64,000 nucleotides of DNA from Nissolia schottii (GCA_003254905.1 QANU01028237.1:1-64000); one strand, 5' to 3'. Shown: positions 9,859 through 21,412, counted from the first letter of the stretch. The notes: generated by a model from the letters alone, not told the origin. A program made the numbers and translations.

Positions 9859-11339
9859 AGGTAATAGAATTATTTTACAAGAGATCAATGTTCATGAACA
9901 ATCGGTTATTGCAATGAATTGAAAAGTTTCAGACAGTTTAAGCTTAAGACCATGTGAGACAACCTGGAATAACTTTAAGCAAGTCAAATGCACAATCACT
10001 TGAATAGCATAAACAAATCACTCTATCCAATGTCTTTTCTACCAAGGAATTTATCTTTATGCACACAATGGCCAGTGGACCAATTTAGGGTAAGTGTTTC
10101 GCTCAATATCACCATTGAATTGCAACAATTCAATTTTTGTTACCTGCCTCCCAATTCAATCTAATAGTATGGTTAGTCAAGGATCACAGAATGACTTTTA
10201 AGGGTTGTAATGTGGTCAGGCTACAAAGGAAATTGGTTTTTCTGGATATGCAAATATTTCTTAATTAAGAGAGCAATGAAAACCAACTTCTTGTTGTCAC
10301 CTGTTTTATTTTCAACAATTTTCTTTTTCACCCTTTTTCTCCTTGATTTTCTTTTGTCTTCTATCCCTTTTTCTTTTTCTTTTTTTTTCTTCTTTTTGTT
10401 TTGGGATAGAATGTTTCTTTTTTGCTTGGTTCTGTTCTTTTCATTCAACTTTCGTATGTTCCCACTTTTTCCATCCTTGTTTCCCCCTGACTTGGATTTT
10501 TGCACATAATCCAAATCGAATGCTCTCTTAATTTAGAAATTAAGGTAAGTCATTTGTTTTTCCTTTAAGGTTTAGGGACTATGTAACAACCAAGAAATTA
10601 TGTTAGGCTCAAAAGGGGTAGCAAAGGATATTCCTAGTCATGTCAGGCTTTATTTGCCAAGTGGGTTTAAATTCTAAAGAACAAAATGCCTTGATCATTT
10701 CCTATTCCTTCCATACAATTTTCATGATCGAGAGACTCAAACAAATTCAATTGTGTAAAAACAATGGTGATTCTCTCTGTCTCACTTAAGTGTTTGGCTC
10801 ACTCCCTCACTTGGCTTGGGTTAATTTCCTTGATTTCAAAACATTTTCAAGGTTATGCTCATGCAAACAAGTAGAACTGCATAATGACATGTTTATGGTA
10901 TCTATGTGTGTATTCACAAAGTCTATTATGGATACTGAAACAAGTCCAATTCATGATTTATATATGTTCATGCATCAAATCTCAGGCAAAATAAACTAAT
11001 ACTCAATTGTTTTTAAACATCAAGTTTTAAGAACAAAAAAGTATCCTAACTAATTAAAGGAAATTAATGTAAGGTGGTAGAAAATTAAAGATGCTCCCTG
11101 TTCATGGTGAGTATGTTCCCCTGATGAAGTCTCCTTTTCAGTTGTTTGAACTACTTCATCTTGCTTCAAGAGGTTGAGGAAATAAAAGCTTATGAATCAT
11201 GTTCTTTCTCCTTCTTGATTTTTAATCCAGCAAAGCAACTAAGGAACTCCTTTTCCAAAGATTTTCAAAATGTCACCATGTTCACAATTAATTTTAGCAC
11301 CTTAATAATAATAATATAATAATAAAAACTTGCAAAACT
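9859..11339 (-). other. Non-coding region between integrase and PPT of B
   Basis: About 1.5 kb conserved in order and sequence with A (33517-34967) and C (60487-62397). Apart from the small basic ORF I see no coding potential. Full-length Athila elements often have an env-like ORF here; none is visible in any of the three elements. Pyrimidine tracts at 10310-10450 cause long spurious frames on the plus strand. Confidence 0.7.
10221..10514 (-). CDS. Small basic ORF downstream of integrase in B (uncertain)
   Basis: 97 codons in element sense, rich in Lys and Arg (KGIEDKRKSRRKRVKKKIVE), between integrase and the 3' LTR. Element C has a related 90-codon ORF (61768-62040) with the same core. Over about 100 bp the two differ at only a few nucleotides, so the similarity may reflect nucleotide-level conservation rather than selection on protein. 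The frame is not open in A. No known domain is recognised; it could be a translated purine-rich untranslated region. Confidence 0.25.
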   Translation of the reverse strand: MDYVQKSKSGGNKDGKSGNIRKLNEKNRTKQKRNILSQNKKKKKKEKEKGIEDKRKSRRKRVKKKIVENKTGDNKKLVFIALLIKKYLHIQKNQFPL

Positions 11340-11388
11340 CTGGGTTGCCTCCCAGGAAGCGCTCTTTTAACGTCATTAGCTTGACGCC
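11340..11388 (-). promoter_or_regulatory. Tandem hairpins directly after pol (B)
   Basis: In element sense: hairpin 1, GGCGTCA-AGCTAA-TGACGTT (11369-11388), then hairpin 2, CTGGG-AGGCAA-CCCAG (11340-11355). They start about 10 nt after the integrase stop. The same pair follows the last codon in A and C; in C the closing pair of hairpin 1 changes from A-T to G-C. Confidence 0.75.
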
Positions 11389-11397
11389 TGATTCTTT

Positions 11398-12834
11398 TTA
11401 GCTTGGTTCATCGAGGTAGAGCACCTCTGTAGCTTGTTTTGTACCAAAGTATGGCTTAAGTCTCTGACCATTAACTGTCCAAGTAGCATTGTTCTTTGGA
11501 TCATATAATTCCACAGCTCCATAAGGCATTACTTTTTTCACCAAGAAAGGTCCTGCCCATCTAGTCCTTAATTTACCAGGAAACAATCTTAACCTAGAAT
11601 TGAACAATAATACTTGTTGACCTTCTTCAAAATTCCTCTTTAGGATGTGGTTATCATGGTATTTCTTTGCTTTTTCTTTGTACAACTTGTTGGACTCATA
11701 TGCCTGCAGCCTAAGTTCCTCTAACTGATGCAATTGGAGTTTTCGCTTTTCACTTGCAAGTTTCTCATCAAAGTTTAAGAATTTCAAAGCCCAATAGGCT
11801 TTGTGCTCCAATTTAACTGGTAAGTGGCATGCTTTTCCATAAACTAGTTGGAATGGAGTCAATCCTATTGGTGCTTTGAGATCAGTTCTATATGCCCATA
11901 AAGCATCGTCAAGTTTAAGTGCCCAATCTTTTCTTGAGGTTGAAACAGTTTTTTCCAAGATTCTTTTAATCTGTCTATTGGACACTTCAGCTTGGCCATT
12001 GGTTTGCGGGTGATAAGGTAATGCCACCTTATGTCTCACACCATAATGTTCTAACGCCTTGGCCAATTGTGAGTTTACGAAATGGGAACCTCCATCACTT
12101 ATGATTACTCTTGGTGCGCCAAAACGGGAAAAAATGTTTTTCTTTAAAAATTTAATTACCGTTTTTCCATCAGCCTTCGGGGTTGCTATTGCTTCAACCC
12201 ATTTAGAAACATAATCAACGGCGACCAAGATGTATTCATTGTTCAGTAAGGATGGGAAAGGTCCCATGAAATCCATGCCCTAACAATCAAACACTTCGAC
12301 TTCAATTATATTTTGTAAAGGCATTTCATTCCTCTTGCCATTCCCAAGAGTTCTTTGGCAAGCATCACAGTTTTTAACATAAAGATATGCATCTTTGAAA
12401 AGAGTAAGCCAGAAAAAACCTGATTGAAAGACTTTGGCGGCACTCTTCTCTCCATTATAATGGCCTCCGCATGGAGAGTTATGGCAGTGCCATAAAATGC
12501 TCTCGATTTCGTCTAAAGCCACACATCGCCTTAGTAGACCGTCAGGTCCTTGCTTAAATAGATAAGGGTCATCCCAGACGAAATAGGTAGCATCCCTGAG
12601 AAACTTCTTCTTCTGATGATAGTTCAAATCATCAGGGATTACTCCTACTGCCTTATAGTTGGCCATGCCAGCCCATGGCCTTTCCTTGATTTGAAACAGC
12701 TTCTCATCGGGGAATTCCTCTATAATTTCTCCTTCTTTGATAGTTACCTCCGGATGATTCAATCTGGAAAGGTGGTCTGCTACTAAATTTTCTTTTCCAC
12801 TCTTGTCCTTGATCTCCAGATCAAATTCCTGCAA
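11398..12834 (-). pseudogene. Athila integrase (one in-frame stop)
   Basis: The upstream part (12280-12834) carries the end of RNase H, VADHLSRL, and the HHCC zinc-binding region: H and H in [13 protein letters not shown] and C in NCDACQR. The downstream part (11398-12276) carries the catalytic core: first Asp in VAVDYVSKW, second Asp in ISDGGSHF and Glu in NGQAEVSNR, then the C-terminal region ending near [13 protein letters not shown]. The two open parts are separated only by a TAG where relatives have Trp in the C-W-G-x-DFMGPFP context (TGG to TAG). Integrase joins the cDNA to host DNA; this copy could not be made without readthrough. Length and motifs are otherwise complete. Confidence 0.92.
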
Positions 12835-13209
12835 TAAAAGGATCCACCGTATTAGTTGAGGTTTACTATCAGGTTTTGTTAAGAGATATTTAATGGCTGC
12901 ATGGTCTGTATAAACTATTACTTTGAGCCAATTAAATAACTCCTAAATTTTTCCAATGCAAACACTATTGCTAGCAATTCTTTTTCTGTGGTTGCATAAT
13001 TAATTTGTGCATCATTTAGAACCTTACTACCATAATGTATTGCATGGAATACTTTGTTTTTCCTCTGACCTAAAACAGCTCCCACAGCATAATCACTAGC
13101 ATCGCACATTAATTCAAAATCACTATTCCAATCAGGTGCTGTGATTACGGGAATAGTGGTCAGGCTAGATTTTAATTTTTCAAAAGCAAACAAACATTCA
13201 TCAGTAAAA
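12835..13209 (-). pseudogene. Athila RNase H (frameshifted)
   Basis: Open from 13193 to 12918 with LMCDASDYAVGAVLGQ (first catalytic Asp), IHYGSKVLNDAQINY and [19 protein letters not shown] (catalytic Glu). A one-base deletion after IGSK creates TAA/TAG. The continuation [14 protein letters not shown] (next Asp) is in another frame and joins the reading frame that leads into integrase. A second frame break near 13194-13210 separates it from RT. RNase H removes the RNA template during reverse transcription. Confidence 0.88.
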
Positions 13210-14445
13210 TTAAAAAGTAATATCCTTGTTTAAGAGGTTGGTTAATGGTTTGGCAATTTTGGAGAAGTCCTTGATGAATCTCCGGTAAAATCCGGCATGG
13301 CCGAGGAAACTTCTGATTCCTTTGACATTGACTGGGGGTGGTAGCTTTTCAATAACATCGATCTTGGCTCTGTCCACCTCTATGCCATGTGCCGAGACTT
13401 TGTGTCCGAGCACAATGCCTTCCGTCACCATAAAGTGACATTTCTCCCAGTTTAGAACCAAGTTTGTTTCCACACATCTTTTTAGCACAGCGTCCGGATT
13501 ATGCAAGCAGTGATCAAACGAGGATCCAAAGACAGAAAAATCATCCATAAAAACCTCCAAGCTCTTTTCAATCATATCAGCAAAGATTGCAAGCATGCAT
13601 CTTTGAAAAGTAGCTGGCGCATTACATAATCCAAAAGGCATTTTTCTATAAGCAAAGATGCCAAAGGGACATGTAAAAGCGGTTTTTTCCTGGTCTTTGG
13701 GATCAACAGTGATCTGGTTGTATCCGGAATATCCATCCAAGAAGCAATAATAGGCTTGTCCTGCGAGCTTTTCTAGCATTTGATCCATAAAAGGAAGTGG
13801 GAAGTGGTCTTTCCTTGTGGCTTTATTCAGTTTCATGTAATCAATGCACATGCGCCAACTAGTAACAGTCCTAGTTGGGATTAGTTCATTTTTATCATTT
13901 GAGATTACAGTGATGCCACCTTTTTTTGGTACTACCTGTACAGGACTTACCCAAGGGCTGTCAGAAATTGGGTAGATCATACCTGCATCTAGTAGTTTTA
14001 CTACCTCTTTGTGGACCACCTCCTTCTTAGTTGGATTCAATCTTCTCTGCGGCTGTCTTACTGGTTTATAGTTATCCTCCATACGGATTTTATGCATACA
14101 GTAAGACGGACTAATACCTTTAAGGTCAGCTAGGGTCCATCCCAGGGCTTGTTGATTATCTTCCAAAACTTTAATTACTTGTTCTTCTTCTTCTTGAGAT
14201 AACGAGTTGCTGATGATCACTGGTTTTTCATCCTTTCCCTGCAAAAAGACATATTTTAAGTTAGGGGGTAAAGGTTTAAGTTCCAGTTGCTTACCTTCTT
14301 TCTTTTCATCAGCTTTTCTCCGGATTTCCTCTGGTGCTTCTTGTTCCTGAGGTAGAGTAGGGGTTGCTTCCAAACTCATTAGAAAAGCTTCAATTTCGGT
14401 CTCCTCTTCCTTAGTAAATTGGGCTGAACTATCTATTAGTGCCAT
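13210..14445 (-). pseudogene. Athila reverse transcriptase
   Basis: 411 codons, open. The RT core runs from SPWVSPVQVVPKK (about residue 163) through WRMCIDYMKLN (197), FCFLDGYSGYNQI-like block (235), MPFGLCNAPATFQRCM (269) to the catalytic box FMDD (299-302, VFMDDFSVFG) and LGHKVSAHGIEVD. FMDD is the usual Athila form of YXDD. The first ~110 residues are the linker after protease. The frame ends at NKDITF by a frameshift just before RNase H, and upstream frames are also broken, so it is a decayed polyprotein segment although this domain itself is uninterrupted. Confidence 0.92.
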
Positions 14446-14511
14446 TTCTAGAGGATCTACTTCTTGAGGTTTTTGTTCAACCTTTGCTATAGCTTCATCA
14501 AGTAGATCTAT

Positions 14512-15345
14512 CTAGAAGCACTGGCCTTTGTCCTTAGGATGTTGTAAAGCCTCAAAAATATCGAATTGCACCCCGTCATCATGGACCTTGATCTTGAGCT
14601 TCCCTTCATCCATGTCAATTCCCATCTTTGCTGTTCTCATGAATGGCCTTCCTAGAATAATCGGAACATCTGTGTCTTCAGAAATGTCTATCACTACAAA
14701 GTCAGCAGGGATAAAAAATTTATCCACTTTAACTAGAACATCTTTAGCTACTCCCTTTGGATACTTGATTGATCTATCTGCTAACTGGAGTGACATTCTA
14801 GTAGGCTTCAGCTCCATGCCACCTACTCTCTTCATCATGGAGAGTGGCATTAAATTGACACTGGCTCCTAGATCAATTAGAGCCTTACCTACCGACACAT
14901 TCCCAATGACAACAGTAATTGTGACGCTCCCAGGATCTGTTAATTTGTGGGGGATGAAGTTTTGAATTATTGCACTACAATTTTCTCCTAAATGTACAAC
15001 CTCCTCTTCTTGATACTTCCTTTTTCTGGTTAACAACTCCTTCATAAACTTAGCATAGGTGGGCATTTGCTCTAGTGCTTCGGCAAATGGAATATTAATT
15101 TGTAATCTTTTAAAAATATCCATAAACCTTGCAAATTGCCTTTCCTTGTCAAGTTTAGATGGAGTTTTTGGATAAGGAAGGGGCTTCTCTTTAATCAGCA
15201 TCTTTTCTTTCTTGACTTCCTTCTCCTCTTCCTTTCCTTGATTTTTTTCTTTTTCTTTTTCTTTATTTACATTTTTATTTTTTTCCTCCTCATCTCTTTC
15301 TTCTCTTCTCTTTTTTTTCTTTTTCTTTTCCATACTCTTTTTCAA
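14512..15345 (-). pseudogene. Athila protease region
   Basis: 277 codons with a Lys/Glu-rich low-complexity start (the charged linker after Gag) and then LPYPKTPSKLDKERQFARFM, the region preceding protease. The aspartic protease active site is ALIDLGASVNLMPLS; Athila proteases use DLGAS instead of the common DSGA/DTGA. The flap/second motif VPIILGRPFMRTA is also present. It would cleave the Gag-Pol polyprotein in the virus-like particle. The frame overlaps the tail of gag (to 15493) in another frame and is separated from RT by stops at 14446-14511. Confidence 0.9.
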
Positions 15346-16795
15346 CTAAACCTTCCTCATCACGAACCTCAGAGTTTTGGGGTTGCTGCAATTTCCTACT
15401 ACGAGTCATGATCGCCTTGCATGACTCCTTTGGATTGGGCTCGGTGTTGGCGGAAAATGTCCCCTTCTTGATTTCTGCCATGTCTTTGGCCAACTAGCCT
15501 ACTTGGATCTCTAAGTTTTTGATTGAAGCATCTGTGTTCCTTTGGTTGGCCATGGACATCTGCATAAATTGTGTAAGCGTGTCCTCCAGCTTAGAGTTGG
15601 TTTGTTGTTGAGTAGGAATCTAATGTGGGGGCTGGAATTGCTGGTTTTGATAGGGAAGTGATGCTCTATTGGACGGGCCTGCTCTTGTCTCCAAGGTTGG
15701 TAATTCTGACTCCTTGGAAATTGCTGGTATGGCCTTTGTTGATTATTGACAAACTGTGCTTCCTCTACCCTTCACTCACAATAGCCAGTTGGGTGATCAC
15801 CAAAACAAAACTCACATTGAAATACCTAGTGCCTTTTGGTTGACTGGCTTTCCTTCCACTGTTTCGGCAACTCACTTAGCATTTTCTTCATTTCATCCAG
15901 TTGTTGTTATAGTTTCCTGTTTTGAGCTGGCATCATTTGTGCCCAGTTCTAACATACCTCATTTCCTTACGGGACCTCTGCTATATTGCCCTTGCTGATC
16001 TGTTAGGGCCATGGATTCGATGATAGCTATGGCCTCATCTGGTGTTTTGGACATTATCTGTCCACCAGCCGCCGCATCCAGCATAAGCTTATGCTGTTGT
16101 TGCAAGCCATTTCTAAAAATATGGATTTGAGTTCTGGCATCAAATCCATGGTTTGGGCACCTTCTCAACATTGATTTGTACAGCTTCCACGCCTCACACA
16201 GGCTTTCGTTTGGTGCCTGCACAAAAGTAGCAATAGCAGTCTTTAAGTCCATAAATTTCGATTGAGAAAAGTACCTTGAACAGAATCTTTCTTCTAACTG
16301 GTCCCAGTTGGAAAGAACAGTCTGGGGTTGGTCGAGCAGCCATTCTTTTGCCTTTCCTATCAAAGTTAATGGAAACAGCCTTAGAAAAATTGCCTCTTCA
16401 TCTGCCTCAGACAACGCCGCGGTTCCACATAGCTCATAGAATTTGGTGAGATGAGAATAGGGATCTTCATGGTCTAAACCTGCAAAAGGGTTAGCATGCA
16501 TTAGTTGGACCAAACCTGGTTGCAGTTGTGGCATTCGTTGTGTCCCGGTTGTTCTCCCCATTCGAATGATGTTCCTTGGAATAATGTTGACAAAGCCTTG
16601 GCTTTGTCCAGTTCCAACAGTTCCTCCTCTGGCTTCTGACATTTTTTCTGAATCTGAAGAAGATGAAGAATGTTCTTTTTCTTCCACCGCCTTTGCTAGG
16701 GCTTGAGCTCTCCTTGCTTCGCGTCGATTTCTCCTGGCGGTTGCTTCTATTTCTGGATCGAATAAAAGTTGGTCTGCAGGAGTTTTCTTTCGCAT
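15346..16795 (-). pseudogene. Athila gag (broken)
   Basis: Starts MRKKTPADQLLFDPEIEATA at 16795, as in A. Residues 1-278 (to 15959) contain the retrotransposon Gag core: NPFAGLDHEDPYSHLTKFYE, LRLFPLTLIGKAKEWLLDQP, SNWDQLEERFCSRYFSQSKF, CPNHGFDARTQIHIFRNGLQ. A TGA follows at the place where A reads Gly (RRGGMIELGTND), and further stops occur before the tail (15290-15493: AKDMAEIKKGTFSANTEPNP). Gag forms the particle shell and binds RNA. The intact counterpart in A shows how this frame ran. Confidence 0.9.
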
Positions 16796-16912
16796 ACAAA
16801 GATCGCAAAGTCTTGCAAAGGGGTTAGAACAACAATAATCTTAAAAGAATAAAAAGGGTTACAAACAAAAGCTTAAAAATAGTCAATCAAAGTGGTGTTT
16901 TAATTGGCACAA

Positions 16913-16930
16913 TCCCCGGCAACGGCACCA
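16913..16930 (-). promoter_or_regulatory. PBS of B (tRNA-Asp type)
   Basis: TGGTGCCGTTGCCGGGGA in element sense, four bases inside the 5' LTR. It differs at one base from the A site (TGGCGCCGTTGCCGGGGA). This is the Athila-type minus-strand primer site. Confidence 0.88.
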
Positions 16931-16934
16931 AAAT

Positions 16935-18488
16935 TGATGAAAGCTTTTTCCGCAATGGTTTGTACTCTCGTTAATTTAAAATATCCTTTTTAAAGCTTTC
17001 AGATCCTTGAGGGATCCAATTGCAGTAAAGTCGGGTATTATCGTATCCACAGAGATTGTGATTAAAACAACGATCTTTGATTGATACTATGTTAAGCTTT
17101 ATAGGAAGTGATTTGGTTTGTTTTAAGTAAATTTAACAAAGAAATGATTTGTAAATAGAATAAAATATAAAACGATAATGAACTTAAGTTTAGGCAAGTA
17201 GAGAAAGATGTTGGGATTTGAATTGTAATATTACTTTTAATGTAACCAATAACTCAGTTAATATGATCTATGAGTTCGTTCGATTTTATCGCCACCAGTT
17301 CTTAACTTAATCATCTCATTTGAGCATGTTAAGATCACAAGTTCCTTTATTAGATTGCCAATTTCCTTGCACAAATTTAACAAAGTACCTTGACGTAATA
17401 CAGGTGTTAAAGCGATTAGTTCTTGGTTTCCAGTTATGGCGGTTAAGAACTAAATGAATTGATCTAGGTCAGATTAAATGATGGTAACTTACGTCCGCAA
17501 CATTTAAACGTTAAATCAAACTTTAAGAATAGCAAGATTGAACTTAACTTGGTTAGTAACTTACTTAGGATAGTTTTCACTTAAACAAATAAGTTTCAAG
17601 TTAAGAATCAAAGCACTAAACAAAAGTTAGCGTTAGGTGCAAGATCAATCATAAAAATCATAGAACATCATAGAATCATACTCATGAATAAAGACGGATA
17701 CATTAAAGCAATACAACGCATCAAATCCCAACAAAGAAGAAGTTAGCTATCCATTGTCATGGATAGATTACAACTTACAGAGGTTTAGAGCAATGGTTGG
17801 TTGAGAAGAGTGGTGAAATGCCTCCACACACCCACCACGGTTCACAACCGTTGAGAATCCGGCAGCACTTCCGTTAAGGAAAGCTTCTAAACCCTAGTTT
17901 CCTACCTAACCCTAGCTTAAGGAAGTATAGAAAATGGAAGGGAATGGGCGAAAATAGTGGTAAAGGAGGGGGGATGAAGGATGGTTTTTAAATGCCTCGG
18001 CCCCCCTCTATTTATAGGAAAATTTTGGGTGGACCACTCAGCGGTTAGGGTACCGCCGCTGAGCGGTTAGGTCAAAAATGGTGGCTTACGCGGCTTCAAT
18101 TAATGCCGTTGCGGCTTGCAGGCGGCGCCGAGATTCGTGGTAGCTCCAGCCTGGCGCAATAAATGCTGGCGGTGGACTCATTCTAGAAGCTTTAACCACT
18201 GAGCGGTAAGGTCTTGTCCGCTGAGCGGTTTCTCCTCAACCGCTGAGCGGTACTTGCTGTCCGCTGAGCGGTCCTTGTCTGATTTGTGTCCTTTTTGCTC
18301 GTTTGTCCTCTTTTGCCTTTTTTGCTTTATTCTTCTAGGGATTAATCTTCATTATTATTCTTGTATCCATCTTCCATAATATGTTGTAAACCTACAAAAC
18401 ATAAAACTTTATTTAGGTAATTTGTTAAAACATAAACGGATAAGTGCCATTTTAATTAGTAAGAATTACGTAAATTAGGCACTTATCA
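16935..18488 (-). mobile_element. 5' LTR of B
   Basis: 1554 bp, bounded by TGATAAGTGCC and GCTTTCATCA in element sense. TATA box at 18009-18016 on the minus strand, preceded in U3 by the quasi-palindrome arrays. Followed by GTAAC, the right copy of the target-site duplication. Confidence 0.93.
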
Positions 18489-19173
18489 GTAACATCCCAA
18501 ATTCGTCCGGTCCGTGAAGCTNCCGTTAAGGAAAGCTTCTAAACCCTAGTTTCCTACCTAACCCTAGCTTAAGGAAGTATAGAAAATGGAAGGGAATGGG
18601 CGAAAATAGTGGTAAAGGAGGGGGGATGAAGGATGGTTTTTAAATGCCTCGGCCCCCCTCTTTTTATAGGAAAATTTTGGGTGGACCACTCAGCGGTTAG
18701 GGTACCGCCGCTGAGCGGTTAGGGTAAAAATGGTGGCTTACGCGGCTTCAATTAATGCCGTTGCGGCTTGCAGGCGGCGCCGAGATTCGTGGTAGCTCCA
18801 GCCTGGCGCAATAAATGCTGGCGGTGGACTCATTCTAGAAGCTTTAACCACTGAGCGGTAAGGTCTTGTCCGCTGAGCGGTTTCTCCTCAACCGCTGAGC
18901 GGTACTTGCTGTCCGCTGAGCGGTCCTTGTCTGATTTGTGTCCTTTTTGCTCGTTTGTCCTCTTTTGCCTTTTTTGCTTTATTCTTCTAGGGATTAATCT
19001 TCATTATTATTCTTGTATCCATCTTCCATAATATGTTGTAAACCTACAAAACATAAAACTTTATTTAGGTAATTTGTTAAAACATAAACGGATAAGTGCC
19101 ATTTTAATTAGTAAGAATTACGTAAATTAGGCACTTATCAGTAACATCCCAAATTCGTCCGGTCCGTGAAGCT
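17871..19173. repeat. 651-bp duplication joined by a single N (likely assembly artefact)
   Basis: 17871-18521 and 18523-19173 are each 651 bp and differ at only a few bases. Both contain the end of B's 5' LTR, the GTAAC duplication and the start of E's LTR up to GTGAAGCT, and the join is one N at 18522. A real tandem duplication would not need an N; overlapping contig ends placed side by side would produce exactly this. Confidence 0.85.
18009..18016 (-). promoter_or_regulatory. TATA box of B 5' LTR
   Basis: CCTATAAATAGAGGGGGG on the minus strand. The same TATAAATA(G) context occurs in LTRs of A (38923-38930), the two Athila solo LTRs (5133-5140, 52581-52588) and C (57813-57820). Confidence 0.8.
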
Positions 19174-19411
19174 CGTCGGCTGCGCCATAAAAACGGCCAA
19201 GAGGCATGGAGAAATTACGAGACGGGAAATTAAACCTCCAAATCCTCAGAAGATGGAAGGGTAAGCGACTAGGTTTCGGGACCCTATAAATTTTTCGGAG
19301 CCGTCGGACGAGTTTCGGCTCGAATGGGGGAAAGGTTTGAGATACTGGAAACCCCCGGTGGTAGTTCTTGGCTAGGCAAGAATGGCGAAAATCCCTGAAC
19401 GGAAAAATTTA

Positions 19412-19453
19412 TGGATCACAACGGTACGTCAGGAATATTTTTAGGACAACCGG
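19412..19453 (+). promoter_or_regulatory. Conserved U3 block with imperfect inverted repeat (E 5' LTR)
   Basis: GGATCACAACGGTACGTC, then GGAATATTTTTAGGACA and ACCGG. CGGT/ACCG and GTC(C)/GGAC can pair around an AT-rich centre. The block recurs in LTRs H, J, E 3', D, G, I and F, about 225-380 bp upstream of the TATA box where both can be seen. Confidence 0.7.
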
Positions 19454-19544
19454 AGGGGGGATAAATCGGACAAAATGCGACCAAACGAAACCAGAATCGG
19501 TCCTAGTGAGGTTTCTATCTCCATCAGGAGATATTTTCATATAT

Positions 19545-19575
<31 letters not shown>

Positions 19576-20061
19576 AAAAGTAACAGAAAGTAATAAAAAG
19601 GAAAAAGGAAAAGAGAAAAAAAAAAGGAAAAAGGGGGCCTCAGTGGTTATAAATAGCCAAGTTACCCTAAGAAAATTTACGTAGCTTTCGGTCACTTTCA
19701 CAAACGTTAGTCCCGTTCTGACACATCTCAGTTTCTTGCGGGAGTCCCAGAAAAATCACCGGAGCATGCCGTAGCGATCAGGAAATTGTGAGCATCGAAG
19801 TTATCCAGTTAGAGTCTCCATCGGATGTGGGTAACTCTAAAGCCCACTGTCTATGTGGTTTAAGTTTTGACTGTGCATGTATTATTCTGTGCATTGGACT
19901 GTATAAATGTTTAGTAGTATTTTGGGGAAGTGTAGGATGAGAAGGGTTTTGGAAAATCTTGATGAATGAAATGCATAACTGTACTGATTGGAACCCTAGG
20001 AATAGTAAACTTCTGGAGAAAAATGAGAACTGAAGTCTCGGGACCCTCTTCAATCAGCTTT

Positions 20062-20288
20062 CAATCGATTGAATGGAGTTTTCAATCGGATGAAAGCCAA
20101 TTTTGAGCTTTCAATCGATTGAATTCTTATTCAATCGAATGAAAGAAAAACCTCGGTTTCAATCGATTGAATCCCAAGTTCATTCGAATGAAAGAACTCG
20201 GAAGGTTTTCAATCGACTGAATCCCAATTTCAATCGAATGAAAGAACTCGCAGGAATTCATTCGAATGAAACCCTAGACATTCGAATG
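20062..20288. repeat. Ten-site CATTCGAATG/CAATCGATTG array in E 5' LTR
   Basis: Sites start at 20062, 20083, 20112, 20132, 20160, 20181, 20210, 20231, 20259 and 20279. They form five pairs with 20-21 bp inside a pair and 28-29 bp between pairs, a period of 48-50 bp. Each site is a palindrome or mixed half-site palindrome with a central CG. A 105-codon frame through it is a by-product of the repeats. Confidence 0.92.
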
Positions 20289-21412
20289 AATCCTGAAGGA
20301 CTTGAGATTTTAGTGGTTCCAAGGAGTCCAATGAGTCAGGGTATGTCTATTTTGGTATATGAAAGCATGCATCATGAGGAGATGGCCGTCATAGGAGTTA
20401 GGACGACCTTAGATCACTAGAGGTATCACGAAGATCTTAAAGGTGCATAACTGAATCCTAGGGAATAAAGCAGAGAACTAAGGCCCCAATCACCAAGGAT
20501 TCGGCTGGCCTTAGTCAGAGTCAGTAGTTATATGATTAGGAAATCCCTATTCTCTTGGCAAAGTCTTATAGACACGCCCCTCGCCAATTCAGCAAGATGA
20601 ACTGGTTATGAACAACGCAGGTAAAGAGACCTGATCACGATAAGAAGCGGACATAGGCCCAGACATGTAAAATAGGCATAGGTCTGTACAAATGAAATGA
20701 GAACTAAGGGGCCCCACTTAAAGAGGAAAAAGAAATCGGATCCAGTCATAGGGCCGATCTAAACGTGCCCACGCCTGATCACTCATAGGTTTGATCCCTC
20801 GCCACTCTAGAAAGAGAGGGTGGTTGCACTTATTCTATTCGATGATTACTTCCTATGAGCTTTGCATGGTTAGCTACCATACTGGTAAAGAACACTGCCG
20901 AGTCGATATAATAATGGCAAGAAAGAGGTTGTAATCTGAGGCCACGGTTACAAAGGTGTAAAAGGACTAAGTAGGACGCAGCCACAGAGCGCGTAAGAGA
21001 TCCCCAGATCCCCTCATGCACTGTGTGATTAAATGTATGAATTGATGATTGATGATATGATGATAAGTATGTATGTATATTTGTTTAAGTATTATGCATA
21101 ACTGTTCATGAATTATATATCGTCAAGGGAACGACCCAAGACGAATAGTATGTCATCAGTAGCAACGTACGATTAATGAGCACGAAGCCCAGGCAATGAC
21201 AAGAATAGAGATCCAATCACATAGTAACTTAGATAAAGCTGCTCAGGACGTAGGCCAAAGATAATAAACAGTAGGAGTCTAGTATGCATGACACGTAGAG
21301 GTTTTCCTGAGTGGCCTGGACTCTGCCCGAGTAATTGAACTATAGCATCCACGCCGAGTTTTCCACTAAGAATGAAGTCGTTCTTACTCCCACTCGTGTA
21401 TGACTCCAGTTC

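Larger units (their letters stand above)
8269..18488 (-). mobile_element. Element B: full-length Athila retrotransposon
   Basis: A 10.2-kb element with perfect 5-bp duplication GTAAC (8264-8268 and 18489-18493), inserted six bases into the 5' LTR of E. Order on the minus strand: 5' LTR, tRNA-Asp-type PBS, gag, protease, RT, RNase H, integrase, ~1.5 kb non-coding region, PPT, 3' LTR. All coding domains are present but carry scattered stops and frameshifts. No env-like ORF is found after integrase. Confidence 0.95.

Noticed and set aside
10210..10509. Plus-strand hydrophobic Phe/Leu-rich ORF resembling a membrane protein (also 33747-34094, 61785-62270 minus)
   Set aside because: It is the complement of a purine-rich tract in the non-coding 3' region of Athila and is not in element sense.
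9859..11339. Possible env-like gene of Athila B
   Set aside because: No long ORF, signal peptide or transmembrane segment in element sense; A and C also lack one.
14528..14965. Plus-strand ORFs opposite protease and gag (also 35525-35878, 36110-36427, 15136-15411)
   Set aside because: They are shadows of the minus-strand Athila frames and have no family features.
17871..19173. True tandem duplication of the B/E junction
   Set aside because: Equal lengths, near identity and a lone N at the join fit an assembly artefact better.
20103..20420. 105-codon ORF through the palindrome array of E (also 45682-45999)
   Set aside because: It exists because the ~49-bp repeats lack stops in one frame; it starts inside the array and its repeats translate to a meaningless FQSIE/NRMKE pattern.
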